Positions 1-6,075 of a stretch of DNA of 6,641 nucleotides are shown piece after piece. Source of the stretch: Lachnospiraceae bacterium. GTDB lineage: Bacteria; Bacillota_A; Clostridia; Lachnospirales; Lachnospiraceae. The position numbers and the translations under genes are program-made. The first letter of the stretch is position 1, and each line of letters begins with the position of its first letter. Under the pieces are notes generated by a model. The model was not told the DNA's origin. It worked only from the letters and a program-made list of their open reading frames with translations, and did no database searches. Location: NCBI GenBank assembly GCA_028694115.1, contig JAQUUB010000171.1:1-6641 (forward strand). The letters are read 5' to 3'.

Positions 1-36
1 TAACGGCATTTCTTGATATCTATCTAATTATATTTC

Positions 37-44
37 TATAAATT
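37..44 (+). promoter_or_regulatory. Possible archaeal TATA box ahead of the glycan operon
   Basis: TATAAATT lies in a very AT-rich stretch about 70 nt before the first start codon. An archaeal transcript would begin about 25 nt downstream, near position 65, leaving a leader of about 40 nt. No other good promoter is seen before the wecB operon, so this would drive the stump ORF and the four genes after it. In such AT-rich DNA a TATA-like word is weak evidence, and a second candidate (TTATATTT, near 28-35) sits next to it. Confidence 0.3.
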
Positions 45-108
45 GAAATGATTAAATAATACCTCAAATATCTTTAGTCTGAAGACTCAAAGGGGAGTGG
101 GCATAAAG

Positions 109-294
109 ATGAGTTTCGAATTGGGTGCTAGTAACAGAAACGAGTGCATACCTTGGAGTGATTACCAACACACAATACACACAGCTGCACAACAAATCTC
201 AGTGATTTTACCTGCTTATAACGAAGAAATTTCCGTTGGAAGCATGGTTTGCGATTTTAAAAGACATGATCTTAAAGAAAAATGTTTTATCTAA
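109..294 (+). pseudogene. 5' stump of a family 2 glycosyltransferase
   Basis: This 61-residue ORF starts at ATG 109, about 8 nt after a good ribosome-binding stretch (AGGGGAGTGG, 91-100). A GTG at 97 lies in frame but inside that site, so it is less likely. Residues from about 30 to 47 read QQISVILPAYNEEISVGSMV, the first beta strand and nucleotide-binding motif of GT2 (GT-A fold, dolichyl-phosphate-mannose-synthase-like) enzymes. In an intact enzyme an acidic DDGS-type segment and about 200 further residues would follow. Here the similarity stops near position 248 and the frame ends after 14 unrelated residues. The Asp motif that binds metal and nucleotide is absent, so it cannot be an active transferase. 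It looks like the residue of a deletion that joined codon 47 or so to sequence just before the DUF354 gene. The promoter and ribosome-binding site survive, so it may still be translated as a leader to the operon. Confidence 0.75.
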
Positions 295-300
295 AATTCT

Positions 301-310
301 GGGGAGGGGG
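301..310 (+). promoter_or_regulatory. Ribosome-binding site that fixes a TTG start
   Basis: GGGGAGGGGG contains GGAGG (303-307), complementary to the 3' end of archaeal 16S rRNA. It lies 9 nt before TTG 317 and only 3 nt before TTG 311. The only upstream in-frame ATG (266) has no such site. This favours TTG 317, which also begins the protein at the family's usual N-terminus (RIAFFINTPAHVH). Confidence 0.65.
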
Positions 311-316
311 TTGTTT

Positions 317-1429
317 TTGAGAATTGCATTTTTTATAAATACACCTGCACACGTTCATTTGTATAAAAATGTTATTAAAACCTTGGAACTCAGCGGGCAT
401 CAAACAATTATCCTGGCGAGAAACTATGGAGACACAATTAACTTATTAGATGAAATGGGTTTTGAGTATTTTATATATGCCAACGTACCTAATTCAAAAT
501 ATGGGAAAATCTTAGCTCTACCTTTCAATGTGCTAACAGCGTATAATTTTCTTCGAAAGAAAAAGCCTGATTTATTGGTTGGAGTGGGAGTTTACTCAGC
601 ATATACATCACAATTACTGCATAAAAAATGCATAATATTTAATGATTCTGAACCTGCACCTTTTCAGTTCATGCTTTTCAAGCCGTTTGTGGACGTAATT
701 CTCACTCCTTCATCGTTTACCGTAGATCTGGGTCCAAAGCACATCAAATTTAATAGCTTTAAAGAAATTGCTTATTTACATAAAAACTATTTTGTGCCAG
801 ATGTAAAAATTCATGATTTTCTTGGGATAAGCCAAAATGATGATTACGTTCTTTTACGTTTTAATGCATTTGATGCTGTACATGATTTTGGTATAAATGG
901 CTTTTCCATAGATCAAAAAAGGCTCTTAGTTAATGAACTAAGCAAGTATGCGCGTGTATTTATCTCATCTGAACTAAAACTGCCAGACGATTTTAACAAA
1001 TATTTGTTGAAAATCCCGAAATCTCGCATTCACGATGTCCTATATTACGCAAAACTTGTTGTGGCAGACACCCAGACAATAACCACCGAATCCGCAGTCT
1101 TGGGAACTCCAGTTGTCAGGTTCAATTCTTTTGTAGGCAAGAAAGACATGGGCAATTTCATTGAACTTGAAAACAAGTATCATCTTATTTTCAATCTCAG
1201 TGATCCTGAAAAAGCCATTGCTAAAGCAGTAGAACTTATTCAGGAACCGGATCTAAAAAACAAATGGAAAGAAAAAAGAGATCAGCTCCTAGTTGACAAA
1301 ATCGATGTTACCCAATTTTTGGCATATTTCATTGGGAATTATCCTGAGAGCTCAAATAAAATAAGAGCTGCACAAAAATATTCTAAAAAAGATGGTAGTT
1401 CTATCACCCCGCAAGGTGATATACTATGA
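317..1429 (+). CDS. DUF354 family protein (GT-B-like, glycan biosynthesis)
   Basis: The protein is 370 residues from TTG 317. It belongs to the DUF354 family, an archaeal and bacterial group with a glycosyltransferase-B/UDP-GlcNAc-epimerase-like fold whose reaction is not established. Visible family signatures are the N-terminal Rossmann strand and loop FFINTPAHVHLYKNVI (about 5-20), FNDSEPAP (108-115), RFNAFDAVHDFG in the middle, and ADTQTITTESAVLGTPVVR (about 250-268). The last resembles the nucleotide-sugar-binding Ser/Glu region of WecB and GT-B enzymes (compare TDSGGVQKEA in the next gene). No signal peptide or membrane segment is evident, so it is probably cytoplasmic. The stop codon overlaps the wecB start by 4 nt (ATGA), implying translational coupling and a shared pathway. 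An alternative start at ATG 266 would add 17 residues that look unrelated to the family. A nucleotide-sugar-using enzyme or transferase acting with WecB is an inference. Confidence 0.85.
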   Translation: MRIAFFINTPAHVHLYKNVIKTLELSGHQTIILARNYGDTINLLDEMGFEYFIYANVPNSKYGKILALPFNVLTAYNFLRKKKPDLLVGVGVYSAYTSQLLHKKCIIFNDSEPAPFQFMLFKPFVDVILTPSSFTVDLGPKHIKFNSFKEIAYLHKNYFVPDVKIHDFLGISQNDDYVLLRFNAFDAVHDFGINGFSIDQKRLLVNELSKYARVFISSELKLPDDFNKYLLKIPKSRIHDVLYYAKLVVADTQTITTESAVLGTPVVRFNSFVGKKDMGNFIELENKYHLIFNLSDPEKAIAKAVELIQEPDLKNKWKEKRDQLLVDKIDVTQFLAYFIGNYPESSNKIRAAQKYSKKDGSSITPQGDIL

Positions 1430-2490
1430 AAATTGCAAGCGTCGTAGGCGTTAGACCTCAGTTCGTAAAAGCTTCTGTGGTTTCAAGAGAATTAAGAAAA
1501 AATAACGAAGAATGTTTAATTCATACTGGCCAGCATTACGACTATGAAATGAATAAGGTATTCTTTGAGGAATTATGTATTCCTGAACCTAACTATTATC
1601 TCGGTGTAGGTTCCGGCTCACATGGTCAACAAACAGGAGAAATGCTTCGAAAATTAGAAGAAGTTCTCATAATTGAAAAACCTGACCTTGTGCTGACTTA
1701 CGGGGACACCAATTCAACACTTGCAGGAGCTTTAGCCGCATCAAAGCTTGGAATAAAAAATGCGCATGTAGAATCTGGATTAAGAAGCTTTGACAGATCC
1801 ATGCCTGAAGAAATCAATCGCATTTTAACTGATCATTGCTCTAACATCTTATTTTGTCCAACTCAGAATGCAGTTAACAACTTGAGAGAAGAAGGAATCA
1901 CTGAAAATGTGTATTTAACTGGAGATGTTATGGTTGATTCTCTTCTTCTCAATAAGGAGGTTGCAGAGACTCAATCCTCAATATTAAATGATCTTAACCT
2001 AAAAAGCAAGGATTATCTAGTTGCTACAATCCACAGAGCAAATAATACTGATAATATAGAACACCTCCGAAATATTATTGAGGCTTTTCAGGAACTGAAT
2101 GAGAATATCATTTTTCCCGTTCACCCACGAACTGAAAAGTTGCTTAAGAATTATGGTTTATATGATAGTTTACGCTCCTCTGTTACGTTAATAAAACCTC
2201 TAGGATTTCTTGATTTTATAAAACTTATGAATCATGCTAAGATGATTCTAACCGACTCAGGAGGCGTTCAGAAAGAAGCTTATATTTTGAAAGTTCCGTG
2301 TGTTACACTCAGGGAAAACACAGAGTGGACTGAGACCATTAAAGATGGGTGGAATGTGCTAGTTGGTTCCAACAAAGATAGAATCCTTGAAGTAGTAAAT
2401 GAATTTATGCCTTCAGTCCAGGAACATCGGAATAGATTCGGAGATGGGAGTGCAAGCAATAGAATTGCTGCAACAATTAATGCACTATAA
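1426..2490 (+). CDS. wecB: UDP-N-acetylglucosamine 2-epimerase (non-hydrolysing)
   Basis: This enzyme interconverts UDP-GlcNAc and UDP-ManNAc in the cytoplasm, the entry to ManNAc and, with a dehydrogenase, ManNAcA for surface glycans. The 354 residues match the usual length and contain the full set of family motifs: GVRPQFVKA (8-16, with Arg10 and Lys15), HTGQHYD (33-39), GDTNST (93-98), HVESGLRSFDRSMPEE (114-129, with Glu116 and the Glu128/129 pair), GDVMVDS (166-172), TIHRANN (201-207, with His203-Arg204), HPRT (233-236), TDSGGVQKEA (276-285) and PCVTLRENTEWTET (291-304). The catalytic acids and the UDP-binding loop therefore look intact. The start ATG overlaps the DUF354 stop and has a strong site, AGGTGAT, at 1414-1420. 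No wecC-type UDP-ManNAc dehydrogenase is in the window, so whether the product is used as ManNAc or oxidised cannot be told. Confidence 0.96.
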   Translation: MKIASVVGVRPQFVKASVVSRELRKNNEECLIHTGQHYDYEMNKVFFEELCIPEPNYYLGVGSGSHGQQTGEMLRKLEEVLIIEKPDLVLTYGDTNSTLAGALAASKLGIKNAHVESGLRSFDRSMPEEINRILTDHCSNILFCPTQNAVNNLREEGITENVYLTGDVMVDSLLLNKEVAETQSSILNDLNLKSKDYLVATIHRANNTDNIEHLRNIIEAFQELNENIIFPVHPRTEKLLKNYGLYDSLRSSVTLIKPLGFLDFIKLMNHAKMILTDSGGVQKEAYILKVPCVTLRENTEWTETIKDGWNVLVGSNKDRILEVVNEFMPSVQEHRNRFGDGSASNRIAATINAL

Positions 2491-2509
2491 GTCAAATTGA
2501 GGTTAACTT

Positions 2510-3706
2510 ATGACTTTCAATGTACTTGTAGATAGTTCAATAGGGTCTCTTTATAACTGGGTAAAAAATGAAGAGTATTATGGATGGGACCCTTATGATG
2601 CACTAAATAGTAAACTAGTAAGTAAGTTATGTTCTAATTCCCAGCTATCGAAGATATTAATAACTCAATTGAATAAGTACTCCATCTTAAATATTAGGCC
2701 AATTTTAGGTATTGAAAAGGGGTTAGATATAAAAGGTATATCTCTTTTTGCTCAATCATTTTCAAAAATTTATTCTTTAACAAACGATCAACAGTATAAA
2801 GGTGATTTATTTGAATGCATCAACATTTTAAAAAATAAATCTCTCAAACAAAAGTATGGTTTTGATTGCTGGGCAGGACATTATTTTAACTATAGGGGCT
2901 TCGATGGAAGCATATTAACTCCAGACATACCTGATGTTATCACAACATCAAATGTGATCAAAGCAATGGTTGACAGTTACTTAATTTTTAAGGATGATAA
3001 GTTAAAAGATATTGCAAAAAGTGCCTATGATTTTTTAATCAAATATCTACTTGGAAAAACAGATGAAGGCTTTTATTACCTCAGATACGATACTTTAAGT
3101 GAAAATAAGATAGTAATAAATGCTTCTGCTGAAGGTCTAAGTGCAATATGCAGGTTAATGCCTCTATTTGACGATACTGAAATGAAAAGAATAGCGTGCA
3201 GGCTTTCCGAATTTTTAATAAGTACTCAGGATTCAGACGGTTGCTGGATCTATAGTAAATATAAAAATGGAAAGGTAAGGCGCCAAACTGATTTTCATCA
3301 AGGTTTTATACTAGATTCTTTGGTTGAGTACCTTCCTTTTGCTGAGTCAGAAAAAAAAGACCTGCTAATAGAGTCAATTAAAAAGGGTGTAAATTTTTAC
3401 AGGAAAAAGCAGTTTTTAGACAACGGCAGATGTTATTACAGATATCCGAAACTGTATCCTATAGATATACACAATCAAGCTCAAGGCATAATTACTTTCA
3501 GTAAGTTAAGTACATTTGATACGGAATTCCTTGAGTTTGCAAAGAAGATTTTAGAATGGACAATTTTTAATATGCAGGATAATTCTGGATATTTTTTCTA
3601 CCAAAAAAATAGGATTCTTACAAACAAAATTCCTTATATGAGATGGGGGGCGGCCTGGATGATGCTATCCATGGCAACGTATTTAGAGAAAGTAGGGGTG
3701 GAATAA
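2510..3706 (+). CDS. Alpha/alpha-toroid polysaccharide biosynthesis protein (VpsJ-like)
   Basis: The protein is 398 residues and mostly helical, with repeated aromatic-rich turns spaced as in (alpha/alpha)6-toroid carbohydrate-active proteins. Conserved-looking turns are YGWDPYDALNS (24-34), CWAGHYFNYRG (120-130), DSDGCWIYSKY (241-251), QTDFHQGFILDSL (259-271), DIHNQAQGI (319-327) and a C-terminal YFFYQKNR...IPYMRWGAAWMML (361-386). The GxDPYDxL opening and the YMRW ending are typical of proteins encoded in exopolysaccharide clusters, annotated as VpsJ-like or hypothetical and sometimes mislabelled delta-aminolevulinic acid dehydratase. The reaction is unknown; a glycan lyase, hydrolase or epimerase role would fit the fold but is inference. 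No signal peptide is seen. ATG 2510 follows GAGGT (2499-2503) and lies 19 nt after wecB. The stop overlaps the next start by 1 nt (TAATG). Confidence 0.72.
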   Translation: MTFNVLVDSSIGSLYNWVKNEEYYGWDPYDALNSKLVSKLCSNSQLSKILITQLNKYSILNIRPILGIEKGLDIKGISLFAQSFSKIYSLTNDQQYKGDLFECINILKNKSLKQKYGFDCWAGHYFNYRGFDGSILTPDIPDVITTSNVIKAMVDSYLIFKDDKLKDIAKSAYDFLIKYLLGKTDEGFYYLRYDTLSENKIVINASAEGLSAICRLMPLFDDTEMKRIACRLSEFLISTQDSDGCWIYSKYKNGKVRRQTDFHQGFILDSLVEYLPFAESEKKDLLIESIKKGVNFYRKKQFLDNGRCYYRYPKLYPIDIHNQAQGIITFSKLSTFDTEFLEFAKKILEWTIFNMQDNSGYFFYQKNRILTNKIPYMRWGAAWMMLSMATYLEKVGVE

Positions 3707-4782
3707 TGGTAAGGGTTTTAATGTGCGGATCTATAGCTTCTTCTGGTGGGGTTTCTACACATACCAAAAATTTAATAGAAAATTTGTCTGTAGAAGATAA
3801 CGAAATACTACTGTATAATTACTATGCAGATGAAGATCACTCGAAAAACACAAATTTGGGAAAGATATATCGGCGTACCTTTGGATTACTTTTCCATATC
3901 TTATCCAACAAAAAAAGGTACGAAATAATCCATGACCAAACATCGGGTGGTCTATTTAGTTTCGTTTCCTCGATTACTGCATCCATCGCGTCAAAAATTG
4001 TAGATAGAAAGTTAATTGTCACATTTCATCACTCAAAAACAGAAGAATTTGTGAAAAAATATAAAGCTTTTTTTAACTTTGTTTTAAAAAATACAGATAC
4101 AATGATTTTAGTTTCAAATAGACAAAAAGAGTTTATCTCCAAGACTTTCCCGCAGTACTCAGATAAATTAGTTGTAATTCCAAATGGTTATGATTCAACC
4201 TTCTTTTTCCCCAGAAATACTAATGAATGTAGATCTACTCTAAAAATTCCTATGAATAAAAAGGTGATATTTAATATATCAAATTTAATCGATATAAAAG
4301 GGCATAGGTATCTTATTGAAGCAATTGGCAATATTGCAAAAACCAGATCCGATATTTACTGTATTATTGCAGGAAAAGGTTATCTACTAGAATCTCTAGA
4401 GCAACAAATTAAAAATTCTAAACTCGAGAATTATATAAAATTGGTAGGATGGATACCTGATGATGAGATTCCCATTTATATAAACACCAGTGATTTCTTT
4501 GTCCTTCCAAGTCTGGGTGAGGGAAATCCTATTGTTATGTTTGAAGCAATCGGGTGTGGAAAACCGTTTATAGGAACGAAAGTAGGAGGAATTCCTGAGG
4601 TAATAAATTCTGAAGACTATGGATTATTATGTGAACCTGCAAGTTCAGAAGAACTAGAAAAGACTATAATGTCAGCCTTAAATAAAAATTGGGACAGTTT
4701 TAAAATTAAAGAATATTCTGAATCTTTTACTTGGAGAAATATCGCAAAAACAACTAAATATGTCTATGAACAATCTAGTTAA
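3706..4782 (+). CDS. Family 4 glycosyltransferase (GT-B fold)
   Basis: This predicted retaining, nucleotide-sugar-dependent glycosyltransferase has 358 residues, normal for GT4. The N-terminal acceptor domain has the GGVSTHTKNL loop (14-23) and HDQTSGGL (76-83). The C-terminal donor domain has IPNGYD (158-163), the linker FNISNLIDIKGHRYLIEAI (189-207), AGKGYL (222-227), LVGWIPDDEI (246-255) and the EX7E signature EGNPIVMFE (Glu272 and Glu280), followed by GCGKPFIGTKVGGIPEVI. No transmembrane segment is apparent, so it likely acts at the cytoplasmic membrane face on a lipid-linked acceptor. The donor sugar cannot be read from sequence; UDP-ManNAc or UDP-GlcNAc would fit the operon. ATG 3706 is chosen over the in-frame upstream start at 3643 because the N-terminus then begins with the usual beta strand (MVRVLMCG), a GGGGTGG site lies just before it (3695-3701), and it overlaps the preceding stop as TAATG. 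Confidence 0.9.
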   Translation: MVRVLMCGSIASSGGVSTHTKNLIENLSVEDNEILLYNYYADEDHSKNTNLGKIYRRTFGLLFHILSNKKRYEIIHDQTSGGLFSFVSSITASIASKIVDRKLIVTFHHSKTEEFVKKYKAFFNFVLKNTDTMILVSNRQKEFISKTFPQYSDKLVVIPNGYDSTFFFPRNTNECRSTLKIPMNKKVIFNISNLIDIKGHRYLIEAIGNIAKTRSDIYCIIAGKGYLLESLEQQIKNSKLENYIKLVGWIPDDEIPIYINTSDFFVLPSLGEGNPIVMFEAIGCGKPFIGTKVGGIPEVINSEDYGLLCEPASSEELEKTIMSALNKNWDSFKIKEYSESFTWRNIAKTTKYVYEQSS

Positions 4783-4804
4783 AATATTGAATTACTTGTT
4801 TGAG

Positions 4805-4813
4805 TATATAAAA
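4805..4813 (+). promoter_or_regulatory. Possible TATA box for the acetyltransferase gene
   Basis: TATATAAAA lies in the 177-nt gap between the glycosyltransferase and the acetyltransferase. It would place a transcript start near 4835-4840 and a leader of about 120 nt. The gap is long compared with the other operon junctions, which makes a separate promoter plausible. Base composition alone could produce this word. Confidence 0.3.
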
Positions 4814-4906
4814 TCTAACTGATCTAAATAAAGCGTAATCTGAAATTAAGAAGAAACACACTATAATGGACAGATAAGAAATCCGAGAAGGAATATTTTC
4901 CAATAT

Positions 4907-4930
4907 ACGCATTCTAAGACGCATTCTAAC
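4907..4930 (+). repeat. Two-copy 12-bp tandem repeat
   Basis: ACGCATTCTAAG (4907-4918) is followed directly by ACGCATTCTAAC (4919-4930), one mismatch in the last base. It lies about 30 nt before the acetyltransferase start, within the presumed leader. It could be a replication-slippage duplication or a binding site; nothing favours either. Confidence 0.75.
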
Positions 4931-4959
4931 TAATAAAAGCTTAAATGAGCTGAAAAATT

Positions 4960-5769
4960 ATGATTAAGAGTCTATCCGAAAAGTCAATAATAGCATATTA
5001 TAAAGTTACAACATGTCTAAAATATCTAGTATTCATTCCGGTTATGCATATTGCCCATTGTGAAATTACAGTAGATCGCAGTATTTTTCAGATAGGCTCT
5101 AAGCTAAAAAATATAACTTTTTATCTGTCAAAAATAACTTATGGTTCTTATCTACTAAAAGCAGGTAAATATATACCAATAGCAATCGATGGAATTGTAA
5201 CTCCTATTATCTTATTAATGACAAAATTAATGTTTATAGACACATCATTAAAACCATTTTGGAAGATTAGAGGACTTATATTATTTCCTTTTATAAAATG
5301 TGCTTCAGTTCCATATATTGGGAAAAATGTCTACTTCATTGAATTGCTAACTCGAAAGTATGTTTTCGGGAAAAACGTTTGTATTTCAAATTGTTGTAAG
5401 TTAATCGGCCCAATAGAAATTGGAGATAACGTATCAATGAGTAATAATGTTGAGGTGAGGCATCATACTGTTATTGGTAATAATGTTGGCATAGGACCAA
5501 ACACACTATTTATTACTGACACTCACGAATTAGGAAATGAAACAAAAAGAGTCGGAAAACACATAACTAAAAAAATAATTGTTGAAGATGGATGTTGGAT
5601 TGGAGCAAACGTTATAATTTTAGGCGAAGTGACAATTGGTGCAGGATCTGTTATAGCTGCAGGATCTGTCGTAGCCACAAATGTAAAACCTAATTCACTT
5701 GTAGTAGGTGATCGAGCAAAAGAAATCAGGACTTTAAGGAGTATGAATAGCTTAAGAAGATCTCAATAA
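4960..5769 (+). CDS. Left-handed beta-helix O-acetyltransferase carrying an inserted N-terminal segment
   Basis: The 269-residue ORF is a hexapeptide-repeat (LbH, maltose/NodL/WcaF-type) acyltransferase, expected to move an acetyl group from acetyl-CoA to a sugar hydroxyl. The beta-helix starts near residue 118 (VPYIGKNVYF) and runs through CCKLIGPIEIGDNVSMSNNV (145-164) and WIGANVIILGEVTIGAGSVI (213-232) to the VVGDRAKEIR cap (248-257). The probable catalytic histidine is His189 in TDTHELG. Residues 3-47 are encoded by a miniature mobile element (4968-5099) plus its target duplication. Removing 135 bp gives MIKLKNITFYLSKITYGSYL and a 224-residue protein, a usual size for the family. No clear ribosome-binding site precedes ATG 4960 (only GAGCTG). 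Internal in-frame starts at 5044 (inside the element), 5218 and 5230 could be used instead. Its position after the glycan operon suggests acetylation of that glycan. Confidence 0.88.
   Translation: MIKSLSEKSIIAYYKVTTCLKYLVFIPVMHIAHCEITVDRSIFQIGSKLKNITFYLSKITYGSYLLKAGKYIPIAIDGIVTPIILLMTKLMFIDTSLKPFWKIRGLILFPFIKCASVPYIGKNVYFIELLTRKYVFGKNVCISNCCKLIGPIEIGDNVSMSNNVEVRHHTVIGNNVGIGPNTLFITDTHELGNETKRVGKHITKKIIVEDGCWIGANVIILGEVTIGAGSVIAAGSVVATNVKPNSLVVGDRAKEIRTLRSMNSLRRSQ
4968..5099. mobile_element. 132-bp miniature inverted-repeat element inserted in a coding region
   Basis: The ends are imperfect 15-bp terminal inverted repeats: GAGTCTATCCGAAAA (4968-4982) and the reverse complement of GAGCCTATCTGAAAA (5085-5099), 13 of 15 matching. 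A TAA lies on each side (4965-4967 and 5100-5102), as expected for a 3-bp target duplication. The element has no gene of its own, only a through-running frame shared with the acetyltransferase. Its ends and 3-bp duplication are compatible with an IS5-superfamily parent, but the parent is not in the window and that assignment is weak. Its left part resembles the remnant at 5823-5932. Confidence 0.72.
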
Positions 5770-5822
5770 ACCATATTCCAAACAGTTAGAGCACCGATTA
5801 AATATTATCAGAATTGTCCTTA

Positions 5823-5932
5823 GAGCCTATCCAAAAAGTCCCGCTGCTCTGAATGTTATCCATACGCATGCAACATGTGGTATTCAAAGTTGTGCATAAA
5901 ATTCGTTAACCGATGCCAAAAGGATAGATTTC
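5823..5932. mobile_element. Degenerate IS-end remnant related to the 4968-5099 element
   Basis: The left 19 nt, with one flanking base (5822-5840), match 4967-4985 in the same orientation at 17 of 19 positions. Further shared words occur in the same order: CAACATGT (5870-5877), GTATTC and GTTGTGCATA (GTTATGCATA in the other copy). The right end is uncertain; GGATAGATTTC (5922-5932) looks like a decayed copy of the expected GGATAGGCTC. On the complementary strand a frame ending at a TAA near 5858-5860 reads LTNFMHNFEYHMLHAYG. This could be the last codons of a transposase, but I do not recognise it firmly. It is best read as a fragment of the IS from which both copies derive. Confidence 0.5.
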
Positions 5933-5952
5933 TGACCCTTTGAAAAACACAT

Positions 5953-5983
5953 ATAGCTACGTTTTATGGCAAAACGTAGCTAT
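5953..5983. repeat. Perfect 13-bp inverted repeat (hairpin, 5-nt loop)
   Basis: ATAGCTACGTTTT (5953-5965) and AAAACGTAGCTAT (5971-5983) are exact reverse complements around the loop ATGGC. A T-rich run (TTCTTTGATTTTT) follows, so on the + strand it could act as a terminator for the acetyltransferase transcript. Its half-site recurs in the inverted repeat at 6037-6065, which suggests a protein-binding site or recombination site instead. Confidence 0.8.
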
Positions 5984-6019
5984 TTCTTTGATTTTTAACT
6001 AATTTTCCGAGTAAATAAC

Positions 6020-6028
6020 TAATATATT
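6020..6028 (+). promoter_or_regulatory. Possible TATA box of the integrase gene
   Basis: TAATATATT would place transcription start near 6048-6053, inside the second inverted repeat and about 25 nt before the integrase ATG. No Shine-Dalgarno sequence precedes that ATG (CAATATTC), so a short or weakly translated leader fits. Support is positional only. Confidence 0.35.
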
Positions 6029-6036
6029 CTTCAAAA

Positions 6037-6065
6037 ATAGCTACATTTTAGTATTTTGTAGCTAT
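6037..6065. repeat. 9-bp inverted repeat ahead of the integrase, same half-site as 5953-5983
   Basis: ATAGCTACA (6037-6045) and TGTAGCTAT (6057-6065) are exact reverse complements separated by 11 nt. The outer ATAGCTAC is identical to the arms of the hairpin at 5953-5983, and both left arms continue to TTTT (ACGTTTT and ACATTTT). It ends 10 nt before the integrase ATG and overlaps its predicted transcript start, a position suited to an operator or recombinase-binding site. Confidence 0.7.
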
Positions 6066-6075
6066 AACAATATTC

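Larger units (their letters stand above)
5770..6075. other. Gene-free region between acetyltransferase and integrase
   Basis: No convincing ORF is present on either strand. The stretch contains, in order, about 50 nt of plain AT-rich DNA, the IS-end remnant, a near-perfect hairpin (5953-5983), about 50 nt of AT-rich DNA with a possible TATA box, and a second inverted repeat (6037-6065) ending 10 nt before the integrase start. No tRNA gene or tRNA fragment that could mark an attachment site was seen. Confidence 0.6.

Noticed and set aside
76..87. Small palindrome AGTCT-GA-AGACT before the first gene
   Set aside because: A 5-bp stem with a 2-nt loop is expected by chance and would not form a stable hairpin.
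236..316. Upstream extension of the DUF354 frame to TTG 236 or ATG 266
   Set aside because: The extra residues overlap the glycosyltransferase stump, have no ribosome-binding site, and come before the family's normal N-terminus. The GGGGAGGGGG site points to TTG 317.
2280..2495. Minus-strand ORF inside wecB
   Set aside because: Shadow of a strongly conserved gene; no ribosome-binding site and no recognisable protein.
3643..3705. Upstream extension of the GT4 frame
   Set aside because: It overlaps the 3' end of the toroid gene by 63 nt and adds 21 residues without family character. ATG 3706 has a ribosome-binding site and a TAATG junction.
3755..4022. Two overlapping minus-strand ORFs inside the GT4 gene
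   Set aside because: Antisense shadows of the GT4 gene with no motifs.
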